Origin: Bacteroidota bacterium
GTDB taxonomy: Bacteria > Bacteroidota > Bacteroidia > AKYH767-A > OLB10
NCBI GenBank assembly: GCA_016721435.1
Contig: JADKIC010000002.1
Location: 202,905 to 266,904, forward strand
Reading direction: 5' to 3'
Length of the DNA stretch: 64,000 bases
The notes under the pieces are model-generated. The model worked only from the letters and a program-made list of their open reading frames with translations. It did no database searches and had not been told where the DNA came from. Of the stretch, positions 47,255 through 57,690 are shown piece after piece; the first letter of the stretch is position 1; each line of letters opens with the position of its first letter. The translations under genes and the position numbers were made by a program.

Positions 47255-49034
47255 TCATATAAGGTTATACCATGAAGCGATCCCGAAGATGGTACAGGCC
47301 ATGTAAATGAAGGTAGGTATTATTCCAAATTTAATATAGTCAATAAATTTATAACCGCCGGGTCCAAATACCATCAAATTGGTTTGATAACCGAATGGAG
47401 TAATAAAATCGGCTGAACTGGCAAACGCAATCGTCAGAAGAAAGGGATTGAAATCCTGAATCCCTAATTGCTGACCGGTGGCAAGTGCAATCGGAAAGGT
47501 GATCGCAACTGCTGCAGCGTTGGTAACAAACATGGTCAGAATATTTGTAATCAGATAGAGTCCAAGTAAGATGCCCATTGTCGGATGCAATGTTGCCGTT
47601 AAGTTGATTACTTTATTGGCAAAAAGCTGATCAGCGCCCGAGTTAGAAATGGCTTTGCCAACTCCAATGGCCAGGGCAAGCATGACCATCAATTCAAGGT
47701 CAAGTGATTTTTTTACATCCTCAACAGTAAGCGAGCCGATGATAGCTAAACCGCCGGTGATAAGGAAGAGTGACATAAACAAACTCACCATGTTGGTTGC
47801 TTCAAGAATAAAAGCACCTAGAATAGCCAGCAACAACCATTTGATGATACTCTTGTGAGCATGATTGATTTCCTTCTTTTGAGACCAGGATAAGATCCCG
47901 ATTTTGCTCTGATCGTCTTCTGAATTGCTTACCCGCTACTACCAATAAGAGGTCGCCGTTCCTTAATTCAATTTCACCAACTTTTCCACTGATCTTTTCT
48001 CCATCACGGTTTACAGCAATAATACCGGCGTCAAAAGTTTCACGAAAATTGGTTTTGTTGATGGGTTTATTAATCAAGGATGAATTGGGTGCTACGATGA
48101 CTTCAATAATCTCCACTTTGCCATCCATCGGATATTCTGAATAATCGGCATGGATTAATTCCGTTTGATTATTCAACAAATCAATGACAGTATCCGTTTC
48201 ACCTGCAAAAATTAAAACATCATCGGTTTGAATGATCTCCTTGGGGGAGACCGGTGCTATGGTTTTCTGACCCCTGATGATTTCTACAACATAGAGTCCA
48301 CGCAGTTGACGAAGTTTATTGTCATCGAGCGATTTTCCCACATAGGTAGAGGTAGAGGGAACTTTGGTTTCAATCAAATATTCTCTAACGTGTTCTTTGA
48401 ATTCTGTGAGGGCATCAGTGCGGTTGGTTAGAAATTTATTACTGAAAAATGTAATGTACAACACCAGAATGATCATTATGGGCAATCCAATTGGTGTGAA
48501 TGAAAACATATTTAATGGTTGTAGCCCTGCATCCGTAGCGAGTCCACTTACAACTAAATTAGTGGAGGTGCCAATCAAAGTCACCGTCCCTCCAATGATC
48601 GCCGCCATGGAAAGGGGCATGAGCACTTTAGAAGGACTGATTTTTTTTCGCTTTGCCCATTCATACACATAAGGGATCATCAATGCGACAAGCGGTATGT
48701 TGTTAACAAAGGCGGATAGACTGGCTACTGAAGTGCTCATTCTGAAAAGAAAGGCCCGATAGGATAAACCGGGTTTGAATAAGCGGTAGATAGAATAATC
48801 CAATGCGGCAGATCGTTTAATGACATCGCTGATAATCAATAAAAGAAAAATGACAGCAATCTGTTCATTCGCGAAACCACTCAATGCCTCCTTTGGGTTT
48901 ATGATATGAGTGGCCATTAAAACCGTAATTGCAAGAACAAATACCATCACCGGTTTCACAACTTCCTTATAAAGTGCTACTACCATGCCCAGAATGACCA
49001 GGCTGACAATTAGTATTTGCGCATTTTCAAACAT
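47255..49034 (-). CDS. SLC13-family sulfate permease with two RCK_C domains (frameshifted)
   Basis: About 590 residues after repair. N-terminal helices contain FVNNIPLVALMIPYV and GGTVTLIGTSTNLVVSGLA, the SNT-type substrate motif of the divalent-anion/sodium symporter superfamily. Two TrkA-C (RCK_C) domains follow in the middle (EYLIETKVPSTSTYVGKSL and VEIIEVIVAPNSSLINKPI). The C-terminal helices carry FVTNAAAVAITFPIA and FASSADFITPFGYQTN. The frame is lost in about 47840-47940, around codons for ILVSKE. It heads the cysCDNQ operon, so sulfate is the probable substrate. The RCK_C arrangement matches SLC13 permeases of cys operons. Confidence 0.88.
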
Positions 49035-49589
49035 GAGTAGAACAGTTGGAAAAATAAGTGAACAATTTGAAACGAAGCAATCGGCTTGTCGTATTTTGCT
49101 TTAACAGAGAGGCTTTCAAAACGGTCATTAGACCGGTTAGGTGTGGATAGTTTCTGAAAAGTTGAATTTTATACGGACGCAGTGGCCATGCAAAACATAC
49201 GGCTCTTGAACGATCTGTTTTTACATCACCCTCATTTCTAGTATAAAAGGAAGTGCTAAAATAAAAACGGTTGCATTCACGCCTGGAAGTGAAATTATCA
49301 TCACGTGAAAGAGAACCGGCTGAATTTAATCCACCGACAACCAGGTATAGTAAACAGGAATTCATATTGAATAAATATGCCTTTAATACGCACCCTGCTT
49401 TGTTTTGGTTTGGAAAAGAAGAGCGTGTATGGCGATGCGAAGTTAATGATGTATTACCTGTTTAAAGTAAAATAACATAGTCTTTCCTTTCGTTTAAAGT
49501 GTAATTTGACCTGTTCAGAGGTAAAAATGAACAGTATTAATGCTGTTTTTACCGGAAGGATCTAATATTTGAATAATTTAGACAAGATA
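49035..49589. other. intergenic region, divergent between cys operon and YceI gene
   Basis: About 550 bases between divergent genes. A 112-codon minus-strand frame here overlaps the permease start by eight bases and has no recognisable protein character, so it is not called. Promoters for both sides must lie here, but no perfect TAnnTTTG was found. TAATATTTG near 49563 is one base too long. Confidence 0.4.
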
Positions 49590-50228
49590 ATGGACGAGGA
49601 GTGTATTTCAGTTTCAGAAATGATTAAATCAAAAATCCTTAATTCGCTGGATGGCTGTAAACGCCTGGTTTTGTTTTATAATATATTTGTAATCAGTATT
49701 TTAATGTCGTTTCAGGCCTATTCACAACCGGTTACTCAGTATTTTATCCAGAATTCTACCATTCGCTTCGTGTCGAATGCCAGTTTGGAACGAATTGAAG
49801 CGGTATCTACTGACCTGAGAGGGATTATTGATATTTCTTCTAATTCATTCGCTTTCAGTGTCAATAATACTTCATTTAGAGGCTTTAACAGTCAGCTGCA
49901 GGAAGAGCATTTTAATGAAAATTACCTGGAGTCCGGAAAATATCCGAAATGTACATTTAGCGGGAAAATCATAGATAATATAGATTTTAGCAAGGATGGG
50001 ACCTATATAATCAGGGCTAAGGGAATTTTGAATATCAAAGGGATCGGCCAGGAACGGATAATCAAAAGTTCCATTGCCATAAAAGGAAAAGAAGTCTTTA
50101 TATCCTGTGAATTTTTAATTCTATTGGCTGATCATGAAATCCGTATACCACGTATAGTGCAGCAAAAAATTGCTCCTGAAATCGAAGTCAGCATTCAGGC
50201 GAAATTGTTTGGAGGGGAAAAGCAATGA
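49590..50228 (+). CDS. YceI-family secreted protein
   Basis: About 212 residues from the ATG at 49590. ATG at 49620 is also possible, and a TTG at 49569 less likely. A hydrophobic export segment ends near FQAYSQ. The mature part resembles YceI-like lipocalin beta barrels: YFIQNSTIRFVSNASLERIEA, FSVNNTSFRGFNSQLQEEHFNENYLES and KCTFSGKI. Such proteins bind isoprenoids or amphiphiles in the periplasm. The gene overlaps the histidine kinase start by four bases, so the pair is co-translated. The barrel may supply a signal to the sensor, which is inferred. Confidence 0.75.
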   Translation: MDEECISVSEMIKSKILNSLDGCKRLVLFYNIFVISILMSFQAYSQPVTQYFIQNSTIRFVSNASLERIEAVSTDLRGIIDISSNSFAFSVNNTSFRGFNSQLQEEHFNENYLESGKYPKCTFSGKIIDNIDFSKDGTYIIRAKGILNIKGIGQERIIKSSIAIKGKEVFISCEFLILLADHEIRIPRIVQQKIAPEIEVSIQAKLFGGEKQ

Positions 50229-53123
50229 AATATATAGCATTCATTTGCTTTTTTCTTTTGATGAGGTTATCATCCTATAGTCAGCATCCTTTTTTTAGAG
50301 AAATTACTATTGAACAGGGTAATGATGATTTAAAGGCGACGACGCTTTTTCAGAGTGATGAAGGATTGATTTATATTGGAACAAATCAGGGATTGTATAG
50401 ATATGATGGATTTGAATTTGAAAAAATCGTATTGCCGGATTCATTGCAAAATAGTAAAGTCAGTATTATTACAAGTTCTCTAAACAAGGATTTAATTATT
50501 GGACTTGAAAATGGAGTGATTTTTAAACTCAAGAACGATGTAGTAGAGAAGTTAAAATCTCCAATAAACAGTCCGGTCAAGTCTATATTGGAATTGGAGA
50601 ACGGTACTCTTTGGATCGCTTCATATGGAGAAGGTGTTTTTTATAGAACCGGATCCGATTGGCATCGGTTGGCCGGACTCTCTGACCCTTTCGTTTATCA
50701 ACTTCTTCTTCATAACACCGGTAAAATTCTTGCCGCAACCGATGGTGGTCTTGTGATTATTGACCCGCAAACTAAACCGGTTAGTTTCCGGGTTTTTGAT
50801 AGAAAAACGGGTTGCCCGACAATATTGTGAAGGTGATGGGAGTGCTGCCTGACAATACTATTCTACTGGGTTTTCATCAAATGGGCATTGCTGTTTTTGA
50901 CATGAATTCTTATCAGTTCAAATCCATTGATAAAGCGAAAGATTGGACATTTGGTGTTGTCAATTGTATTACCAAATTGCAGAATGAATTTTGGCTGGGT
51001 ACAGATGGTAATGGAATTGTGGATTATGAATTTAGCGGAGATAAACGTATTCGCAATTTTTTTGATAAAGCCGGCTTCCCGTTTAAAAAAAGTAAATGCT
51101 TTGTTGAAGGATATGGAAGGGAATGTTTGGGTTGCTGCTGATCATAAATTGATTATTTCAATTGGTGAGCAAGTCGAACTTGTAGATGAAGTGGGGAGCT
51201 GAATTTTGATAGCCTGCAAGCCATTATTGCAGGGAGAGATGGATATTTATCGTTTAGTACTCCGAAAGGATTGTTTCGATACAACTATATGGCTTCCGGA
51301 AATGAGAAAATGAAGAGATTTAATTTCTCAAAGAACGTAGATTTACATATCGTATCCCTTTACGAAGATGAAGCCGGGTATATTTGGATCGGAACCTTCG
51401 ACAACGGATTGTTTCGATTTAATCCTGAAAATGGAAAAGTAGTGCGTTTTGGCGAGAAGGAAGGGTTGACAAATGCAAATGTTATTTCAATTGATGGAAA
51501 AGATAGTGTGGTTTGGATTGCTACATCGGGAGGGATAGTCCAGTGCAGAATGAAAGACCCTCTTCAGTTTGGAAAAGATGCCGGCTATTCATTTGAGAAA
51601 CTAATGTTTGATGATAAACGATTTGATGGTTTCGTTTATGCTGTTTTTATTGATAGAAATGGGAGAGCCTGGTTTGGTACAGATGGAAATGGAATTATGA
51701 TGTATGATGGCAGTAAACTCCACTCCTTTCCGGAATTAAACTCTTTTAAAGTGGTGTACTCCATTACTGAAGATGCTTATAGCAATATTTGGTTTAGTAC
51801 TCAGTTTCAGGGTTTGTATAGATATGATGGCAAACATTTTCGCAATTTTAATCTTTCCAATGGCTTATCCTCACTGGAAATTATCGGGATTAGTATAGAC
51901 AATATCGGAAATGTTATTGTTGTCAATAAACGCGGTATTGATGTTATTAATCCGAAAAATTTCGATGTTAAAAAAATTGGGGAAGAATCTGGTATTGGAA
52001 AGTTAGATGCTGATTTGAATGCAGTAACCCGTGACAGTAAAGGGGGCATCTGGATTGGTTCACGGAATGGTTTGGTGCGTTTCTATAATTATAATAAAGG
52101 GGTGACGGATCGTCCTAAACTTATCCTCAAAAAAGTGTATACTTTTATGAAGCAGATGGTAGATCTCCGTGATACAGTTTTTGACTATAATCAAAATAAT
52201 ATTTCTATTGAGTATACCGGAATTTGGTATACTCAACCGGATATTATTTCTTATCGTTATCGTTTAAAGGGATATAGCAATGACTGGATTCCCACTCGAG
52301 ATAGAATCGTTACATTTCCTAACTTACCTCCCGGTCGTTACACTTTTGAAGTGGTGGCAAGCCTGGGTGTTCAATCTGTAAGTAGTAATGTTGTAGCATA
52401 TAGCTTTATAATCAAGAAGCCGCTGTGGAAAGAGAATTGGATTATATTGTCAGGAATTTTGTTGTTAAGTTCAGGGGTGTTTTTATTTATTCGCGACCGG
52501 GATATTAAAGTCCGGCGATTGGAAAGTTTAAAGAAAGAGAAGGTGGAGTATCAATTTGCTACCTTGAAAAGCCAGGTGAATCCACATTTTTATTCAATAG
52601 TTTTAATACATTGATTGCGATTGTATAAGAGGATAAAGAGAAAGCAATCAGTTATGTAGAAAAGTTATCGGATTATTTCCGGAACATGGTTCAACATCGG
52701 GATAAGGATCTGATTTCACTCGAAGAAGAACTGGTTATGGTGGAAACTTATTATTTTTTGCAGCAAAAGCGTTTTGGAGAGTATTTATTACTGGAAATAG
52801 ATATTCCTGTTTCCTGGAAAAAGTCATTTGGGCTTCCTCCATTGTCACTGCAACTGTTGATTGAGAATGCCGTGAAGCACAATGCCGTTTCGCATGAAAC
52901 GCCCTTGCGCATTCTGGTGAAAGCTTCAGGCTCCTCTTCCCTCCTCATTGAAAATAACCTGAACCCAAAAATGTCTGCTGAGCCATCTACCGGTATCGGA
53001 TTGGAGAATATTATAAACAGGTTTAATATATTGGCTGGTCATAAGGTGAAAGTACTTCAAACCGCCGAAAAATTCACCGTTGAAGTGCCGCTGATAGAAC
53101 TCGTTTCATCGCAACGCATTTGA
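50225..53123 (+). CDS. propeller-type LytS-like sensor histidine kinase (multiple lesions)
   Basis: About 965 residues when joined. After a signal peptide come beta-propeller (Reg_prop) repeats such as GLIYIGTNQGLYRYDG, LWIASYGEGVF, IWIGTFDNGLFRF and AWFGTDGNGIMMYDG, then a Y_Y_Y domain (SIEYTGIWYTQPDIISYRYRLKGY). One transmembrane helix follows (about 52435-52490), then a His_kinase domain with QVNPHF and an ATPase region with LPPLSLQLLIENAVKHN and STGIGLENIINRF. The frame is broken near 50812, 51105, 51192 and 52595. An in-frame TAA at 52627-52629 replaces an expected Glu codon (IVEEDKEKA). It should phosphorylate the LytTR regulator that follows. Confidence 0.82.
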
Positions 53124-53173
53124 TGCATATATCAGGAAATGTAATTAAGTGTATTCTAAAAAAATAAAGCAAA

Positions 53174-53932
53174 ATGAAAATATTAATCATTGAAGATGAA
53201 AAGCCCGCAGCTGATCGTTTAATCAAAATGATACACGATTTGGTTCCGGAAGCCGTAATCCTTGCAACACTCGTAAGTATTAAGTCTTCGGTGGAGTGGT
53301 TGATGAAAAATGATGCACCGGATGTGGTAATGATGGATATCCATTTAGCTGACGGGCAAAGTTTTGAGATATTTACATTGGTGAAAGTGACCGCCCCGGT
53401 TATTTTTACCACGGCATATGATGAACATGCTCTGGATGCATTTAAGGTAAATAGTATCGATTATCTCCTTAAGCCGATTAAGCTGGAAGATTTAAAGCGT
53501 GCCATCGATAAGCTGAAAAATCTTAAAAATTATAACGCACAGCAGGTGGAAAAGATGATCAGTCAGTTTGGCGCTCGTCAAAAGGAATTTCAGAAAAGAA
53601 TGGTCATTCGTTTTGGAGATACCATTAAGATGGTGGACATCCCGGATGTGGCCTACTTCTATACGGAAGATAAAATCAATTATCTCTGCACCTCCGGTAA
53701 CCTTCGTTATCCTATTGACCATAATCTGGATGAATTGGAACTTCTGCTAGATCCGGCTGTGTTTTTCAGAATTAATCGACAATTTATTATAAATATTCAT
53801 GCCATTGATAAAATGCTGGCCTGGTCTAAATCGCGTGTAAAAGTGCTCCTTAAACCCCCTACAACAGAAGACACTATTGTAAGTACAGAGCGATCTCCTT
53901 ATTTTAAGGATTGGCTTATCGGGTTGAAATGA
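53174..53932 (+). CDS. LytTR-family response regulator
   Basis: 252 residues. Receiver domain: IIEDEKPAADR acidic pocket, VVMMDIHLADG with phospho-acceptor Asp55, FTTAYDEHALDAF and IDYLLKPI with the conserved Lys. A linker leads to the LytTR DNA-binding domain (about 140-252): VIRFGDTIKMVDIPDVAYF, FFRINRQFIINIHAI. No lesion was seen. It pairs with the histidine kinase 50 bases upstream. The RHS array begins immediately after its stop, so the array may have inserted behind this operon. Confidence 0.94.
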   Translation: MKILIIEDEKPAADRLIKMIHDLVPEAVILATLVSIKSSVEWLMKNDAPDVVMMDIHLADGQSFEIFTLVKVTAPVIFTTAYDEHALDAFKVNSIDYLLKPIKLEDLKRAIDKLKNLKNYNAQQVEKMISQFGARQKEFQKRMVIRFGDTIKMVDIPDVAYFYTEDKINYLCTSGNLRYPIDHNLDELELLLDPAVFFRINRQFIINIHAIDKMLAWSKSRVKVLLKPPTTEDTIVSTERSPYFKDWLIGLK

Positions 53933-53993
53933 GATGAATTATAATGGGTTTTCTCATAGTTATTTAAATCGAATCTGCCAATCACGGATTTTA

Positions 53994-55211
53994 ATGGCAA
54001 GGAGTGTTCCATTTACCCAATTCAAAGTAAATCCTCACCTTAGTGTTGATATTAAGAGGAAGTGTTTCAACGGCTTAGGGGTACTAGAAGGTATTGAAGG
54101 ACTATTACGATTCGGATTTAATGGCAAGGAGAACGATAATGAAGTAAAAGGAACAGGCAATCAACAGGATTATGGTTTTAGAGTTTATGATCCACGCCTT
54201 GGTAAATTTTTAAGTGTTGACCCGTTAACAAAGGCTTATCCCATGTTGACACCTTATCAATTTGCATCAAATAGACCAATAGATGGAATTGATATAGATG
54301 GTTTAGAATATTATTCCATTCACATAAAGGAAGCTGCTGATGGAACTCGCACTAAATTATTTACTGTTAATTATACAAATGTAGAGCAAGCAAACATGTC
54401 AAATGTTTCTACAGCACAAGGCTTTGGGCCAAGAGGAGAGGGCGTTTCTTATGTTGTTCATAAATATGATGATAATGGTAAACAGGTAGGTTCTGAGACT
54501 ATTATGCTTAAAAATTCATATGGTGTTTATCAAGGAAGTGATAACCCAAAGAAATTTTGGGAGCCACCTAATGCTGATGACGTTTATGCTGATGATTACA
54601 GCTTACCTGCAATTGATGAAACCGATGAAAACGCAAGGAAACATGATCTGAATTACGATAAGTTAGGTGTTGCAGGACCCTTAGGAGTGGTTAACCCAAA
54701 GAGCAATAGTGCTGATAACACTTATATATTTGGAGCTTTTAAAGTATTAGCTAAGAAAACCATTGGCATTGATGACAACGTTACGGGAGAACTAATTTCA
54801 GATAAGCAAGCTGTTAACGCAACTAAGGGAATTGCAGCGTTTACTTTAGCAAAAATTGGTAAGGATCTTTATAGGGCAGTTAATAATGTTGCAAAAACAG
54901 TGGGTCTTTCACTTGATTCTAAAAAGATGAACCCAAAAAACCATAGTAAACTTAATAGTAATACACTTATTATATCAGGTGTATTGTCTTTAATTTATTC
55001 TTTAATACCTGTGATGGTTGATACTCCGTTTATGGAGGAGCACTTGATATCTATTGGATTAATTTTTATTTCTTTCTTAAATTCAGGTGTGTATTTTTTA
55101 ATTGATATGTACAATCCTCATGGTATACTGAAAAATATTTCAGTGATATTTTTCTTTTTACTTTTTTGGTTTGTATTTTATCACTATTTCTTAAGAAGAG
55201 AAAAAAGCTAA
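53994..55211 (+). CDS. RHS tip protein with phospholipase A2-like toxin region and membrane tail (cassette E)
   Basis: About 405 residues from the ATG at 53994. An ATG at 53934 in the same frame adds 20 residues. Numbering here is from 53934. Residues 21-60 are a diverged copy of the array leader (MARSVPFTQFKVNPHL). The RHS core (60-124) has FGFNGKENDNEVKG, VYDPRLGKFLSVDPL and PYQFASNRPIDGID. The variable region has DENARKHDLNYDKLG, whose His237-Asp238 resembles the catalytic HD of phospholipase A2-like folds. From about 345 three hydrophobic helices follow. They could be part of the toxin or an immunity protein fused in frame, with its own ATG at 54927. Confidence 0.65.
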   Translation: MARSVPFTQFKVNPHLSVDIKRKCFNGLGVLEGIEGLLRFGFNGKENDNEVKGTGNQQDYGFRVYDPRLGKFLSVDPLTKAYPMLTPYQFASNRPIDGIDIDGLEYYSIHIKEAADGTRTKLFTVNYTNVEQANMSNVSTAQGFGPRGEGVSYVVHKYDDNGKQVGSETIMLKNSYGVYQGSDNPKKFWEPPNADDVYADDYSLPAIDETDENARKHDLNYDKLGVAGPLGVVNPKSNSADNTYIFGAFKVLAKKTIGIDDNVTGELISDKQAVNATKGIAAFTLAKIGKDLYRAVNNVAKTVGLSLDSKKMNPKNHSKLNSNTLIISGVLSLIYSLIPVMVDTPFMEEHLISIGLIFISFLNSGVYFLIDMYNPHGILKNISVIFFFLLFWFVFYHYFLRREKS

Positions 55212-55529
55212 AAAACATAAATGTAAATGGATATTATATGGTAGGCTTTATAGTTTGGTGGCATTTATTAATTAGCAAGAACTTTTTTCAGTGACTTATC
55301 CGCTAACTGTTAAGTATTAGAAGTTTTCAGCAAATTAACAAGAATTATTTTCTTTAGATTGCTTAGGATCAAAACTTAAAGAACTACCAGTTCGATCATC
55401 CTAAATCCTAGATCCGTAATCTAAAGAAGTAGTATCCTTTTTAAGGGCCTGTCCAAATGTAATCAGCAATTATGAGAAACAATTTAAGTTCAAGAATTCC
55501 AAATCACTTCAAAGTACAAGCTAAAACCA
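55212..55529. other. intergenic after cassette E
   Basis: About 320 bases with no supported gene and no repeat leader. No separate immunity gene is visible on either strand. It ends where leader copy 1 begins. Confidence 0.4.
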
Positions 55530-55690
55530 ATTCTCCCTCCCATTAAAACCCAATCCAACCTCCCATATTTACTGGCAAGGAGTTGCGCATTTGCCCCTTT
55601 CAAAATAAATGCTGACCTTAGATGGATGATTGCTCAGAGTAGAACGGGAAGAGAAATGTGTATACCGTTAGGGAAAACGGATACCGATTC
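55530..55690 (+). repeat. RHS cassette leader, copy 1 (inverted relative to copies 2-6)
   Basis: Shares the leader pattern CCCATTAAAACCCAA, TTTACTGGCAAGGAGTT, TTTGCCCCTTTCAAAATAAA, GACCTTAGATGGATGATTGC and CCGTTAGGGAAAACGGATAC. It ends exactly at GGATACCGATTC (55679-55690). The last C of this site is the first base of the antisense recombinase stop codon. After the site the frame does not continue into an RHS core. Confidence 0.85.
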
Positions 55691-56553
55691 TACTTCAAAG
55701 GAAAGAACCGGTCAATTTCAGATCGCATTTGACTTAAATCCTGTTGAATATATCGCTCGGTAGTGCTTGAATGATGATGCCCTGCAAATAACTGTACTTC
55801 CATCAAACTCACTCCTTGCTTTAATAAATTGACGATTACACTTTGCCTTACCGTTTTTGGATTTAATTTTCTCGTGGGAAATAATTTTCGTTGTGACTCT
55901 ATGAGATAATGAAAACCTTCAGAAGTTTCCGGTTGACCTAGTTTGCCAATAAATAATTGGTCAGTTTTAAATTTCAATAGGAAGGGTCTGTCAAAAGTAA
56001 TATAACGTTTGTAGGCCATAGTTTGATTAGAATTTAATTTCAAAATACGGGAGCAATTACGACTGTCCATAATAAAAACAACTTCTTTTTCAAGGCTAAT
56101 ATCATGAATTGTCAATGAACTAATTTCACCTGTCGTTAATCCCTGGTAAATGTAGAATGAGATAGCCAGATAATCCCGCCATTTGAGTAATTCGTATCGA
56201 TTCTTCTTTTTGAGTAAAAGAGTTAATTCCTCAGTAGTGAATAGATCTTGAAACTGTACACACTTATTACTTAAATCATTTAGCTTGATGTTATCTGTTG
56301 GATCATCAACTCTAATATTGATTAAAACTAACCATTTGTAATATTGTTTTATACCGTAAAATTCAGTTTGAACATATTCATTTTTAAAACCCCTCTGTCG
56401 GAGTGAATGTAGATAGGAAGTAATATCAATGAATCGAGCATTTATGGCATTGTTCTCACCCAGATAGTCAGAAAGTTTTTCTATGGCAAAAAGATACCTT
56501 TTGGTACTCCCAATTGTAAATTTGCTATATAAATACTTATCAAGTGCGATCAT
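55690..56553 (-). CDS. tyrosine recombinase, second of pair (active-site changes)
   Basis: 287 residues with a SAM-like N-terminal domain (about 1-95) and a catalytic domain. It keeps Arg236 (KTVRQS), His259 (FAGHHH) and the nucleophile Tyr268 (TTERYIQ). The first catalytic Arg of the GLRxxE box is replaced (GLTTGE, Thr140), and the His of HxLR is Lys233. It may therefore be inactive or depend on its partner. Its start overlaps the upstream recombinase gene by 14 bases. The stop codon coincides with the edge of the RHS leader site. FFPLK at its end is antisense to the RHS-like Phe-x-Phe-x-Gly-Lys codons. Confidence 0.85.
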   Translation of the reverse strand: MIALDKYLYSKFTIGSTKRYLFAIEKLSDYLGENNAINARFIDITSYLHSLRQRGFKNEYVQTEFYGIKQYYKWLVLINIRVDDPTDNIKLNDLSNKCVQFQDLFTTEELTLLLKKKNRYELLKWRDYLAISFYIYQGLTTGEISSLTIHDISLEKEVVFIMDSRNCSRILKLNSNQTMAYKRYITFDRPFLLKFKTDQLFIGKLGQPETSEGFHYLIESQRKLFPTRKLNPKTVRQSVIVNLLKQGVSLMEVQLFAGHHHSSTTERYIQQDLSQMRSEIDRFFPLK

Positions 56554-57493
56554 GATTAAATGATTTACTTGATCTTAAAAGATGATTTCTTTGATTCCAT
56601 TTCCATTGCGTTCCAATCCCTTTTAAATAGTGCTGAGTAGTGTCCATCGAATTATGGCCAAGAAATTTGCAAACATAATCTATGCCCATACCATTCAATA
56701 ATAAATGAGTAGCGATGGAATGACGAAGAACATGAAGATTTATATGCTCTTTTGTAAGATTAGCCCGGTAAGTAATTTGTTTAATGATTTGATAAGACCT
56801 GTTTCCATTAATTTGATTCTTATTTTCATCAATGAGAAATGGAGCTTGATCTTTTGCAGCGTAAATTTCTGAATGATATGAGGTCAGATAATTTATAAAA
56901 TGGGTTTGCATATGCACACTTATTGGGACCTCGCGTCGTTTACCAAATTTACCTTTTCGCACCGTCACTTTCCATAACACATAATCGATATCCGATAAAT
57001 TGAGAGATTGTCCTTCATCCCTCCGTAAGCCACATCCATAATAAACGGATAATAGTACTCTTTCTAAATCCGACTCACAGGCCTGAAATAATTTTTGAAT
57101 AGACCCAACAGAAATGGCTTCCACCTTTCTGGAGAAGTACTTAGGAAATTTCAAACCTACAGTCGGATTACTCGAAATTCCGCCAGCATTAAATAGCCAC
57201 CCAAAGAATGTTCTTAGAGCATATACATGATGATTTGGTGTCGATCCTTGAATAACATTGATTGTTTTGCCCTTGGGTCGAGTTATTATATATTGAAAAT
57301 AACTTAGCAAAAATTTGGGGTTACATTGATTTGGAAATTCAATATTATTGGCATTCTGAGCAAACAGAATAAATTCAGATACAGATGCTTTTAGCTCATG
57401 TCTTGTTGTCAATTTTAAACCTTTGACTAACGTATACTCATTAAAGCTATCTAGTATAGCTTGCCAACGCTCTGAAATAATGACGGATTCCAT
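56540..57493 (-). CDS. tyrosine recombinase, first of pair (complete active site)
   Basis: 317 residues. N-terminal core-binding domain (about 5-110) and catalytic domain with the full set: Arg157 (YGCGLRRDE), the Lys of the beta-hairpin (RKGKFGKRREVP), His254 and Arg257 (LHVLRHSIATHLLL), His280 (LGHNSMDTTQHY) and nucleophile Tyr289. Closest in character to XerC/XerD-like and Tn554-type integrases. It is transcribed together with the second recombinase. Located in the middle of the RHS array between inverted leader copies, it is the likely enzyme rearranging those cassettes (inference). Confidence 0.92.
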   Translation of the reverse strand: MESVIISERWQAILDSFNEYTLVKGLKLTTRHELKASVSEFILFAQNANNIEFPNQCNPKFLLSYFQYIITRPKGKTINVIQGSTPNHHVYALRTFFGWLFNAGGISSNPTVGLKFPKYFSRKVEAISVGSIQKLFQACESDLERVLLSVYYGCGLRRDEGQSLNLSDIDYVLWKVTVRKGKFGKRREVPISVHMQTHFINYLTSYHSEIYAAKDQAPFLIDENKNQINGNRSYQIIKQITYRANLTKEHINLHVLRHSIATHLLLNGMGIDYVCKFLGHNSMDTTQHYLKGIGTQWKWNQRNHLLRSSKSFNHDRT

Positions 57494-57639
57494 ACCTTCA
57501 GATTTAGGATCGAAACGCTAAATGCAGTTCAATAATTGTTCTAGGCTTATTAAAAGATTCCGGATAAAAAGATAATTGAAAATAATTATACAAAATGGTT
57601 ATTTTAAATCAATAGTGTTTGAAACGTAGGGTTCGGAAG

Positions 57640-57690
57640 GGTGGTCACCATCGGTTTAACCTTCAATACGGATTTGGAATGGATGGAAAA
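57640..57690 (+). pseudogene. RHS core remnant facing the recombinase module
   Basis: On the plus strand a short frame reads HRFNLQYGFGMDGKE, the start of an RHS core. It is cut off directly against the inverted leader copy 2, at 57690/57691. It shows a junction between two RHS segments in opposite orientation. Confidence 0.55.

Noticed and set aside
49027..49365. 112-codon minus-strand frame before the cys operon
   Set aside because: It overlaps the permease start, lacks a recognisable protein pattern, and is rich in residues typical of non-coding frames (Arg, Ser, Cys).
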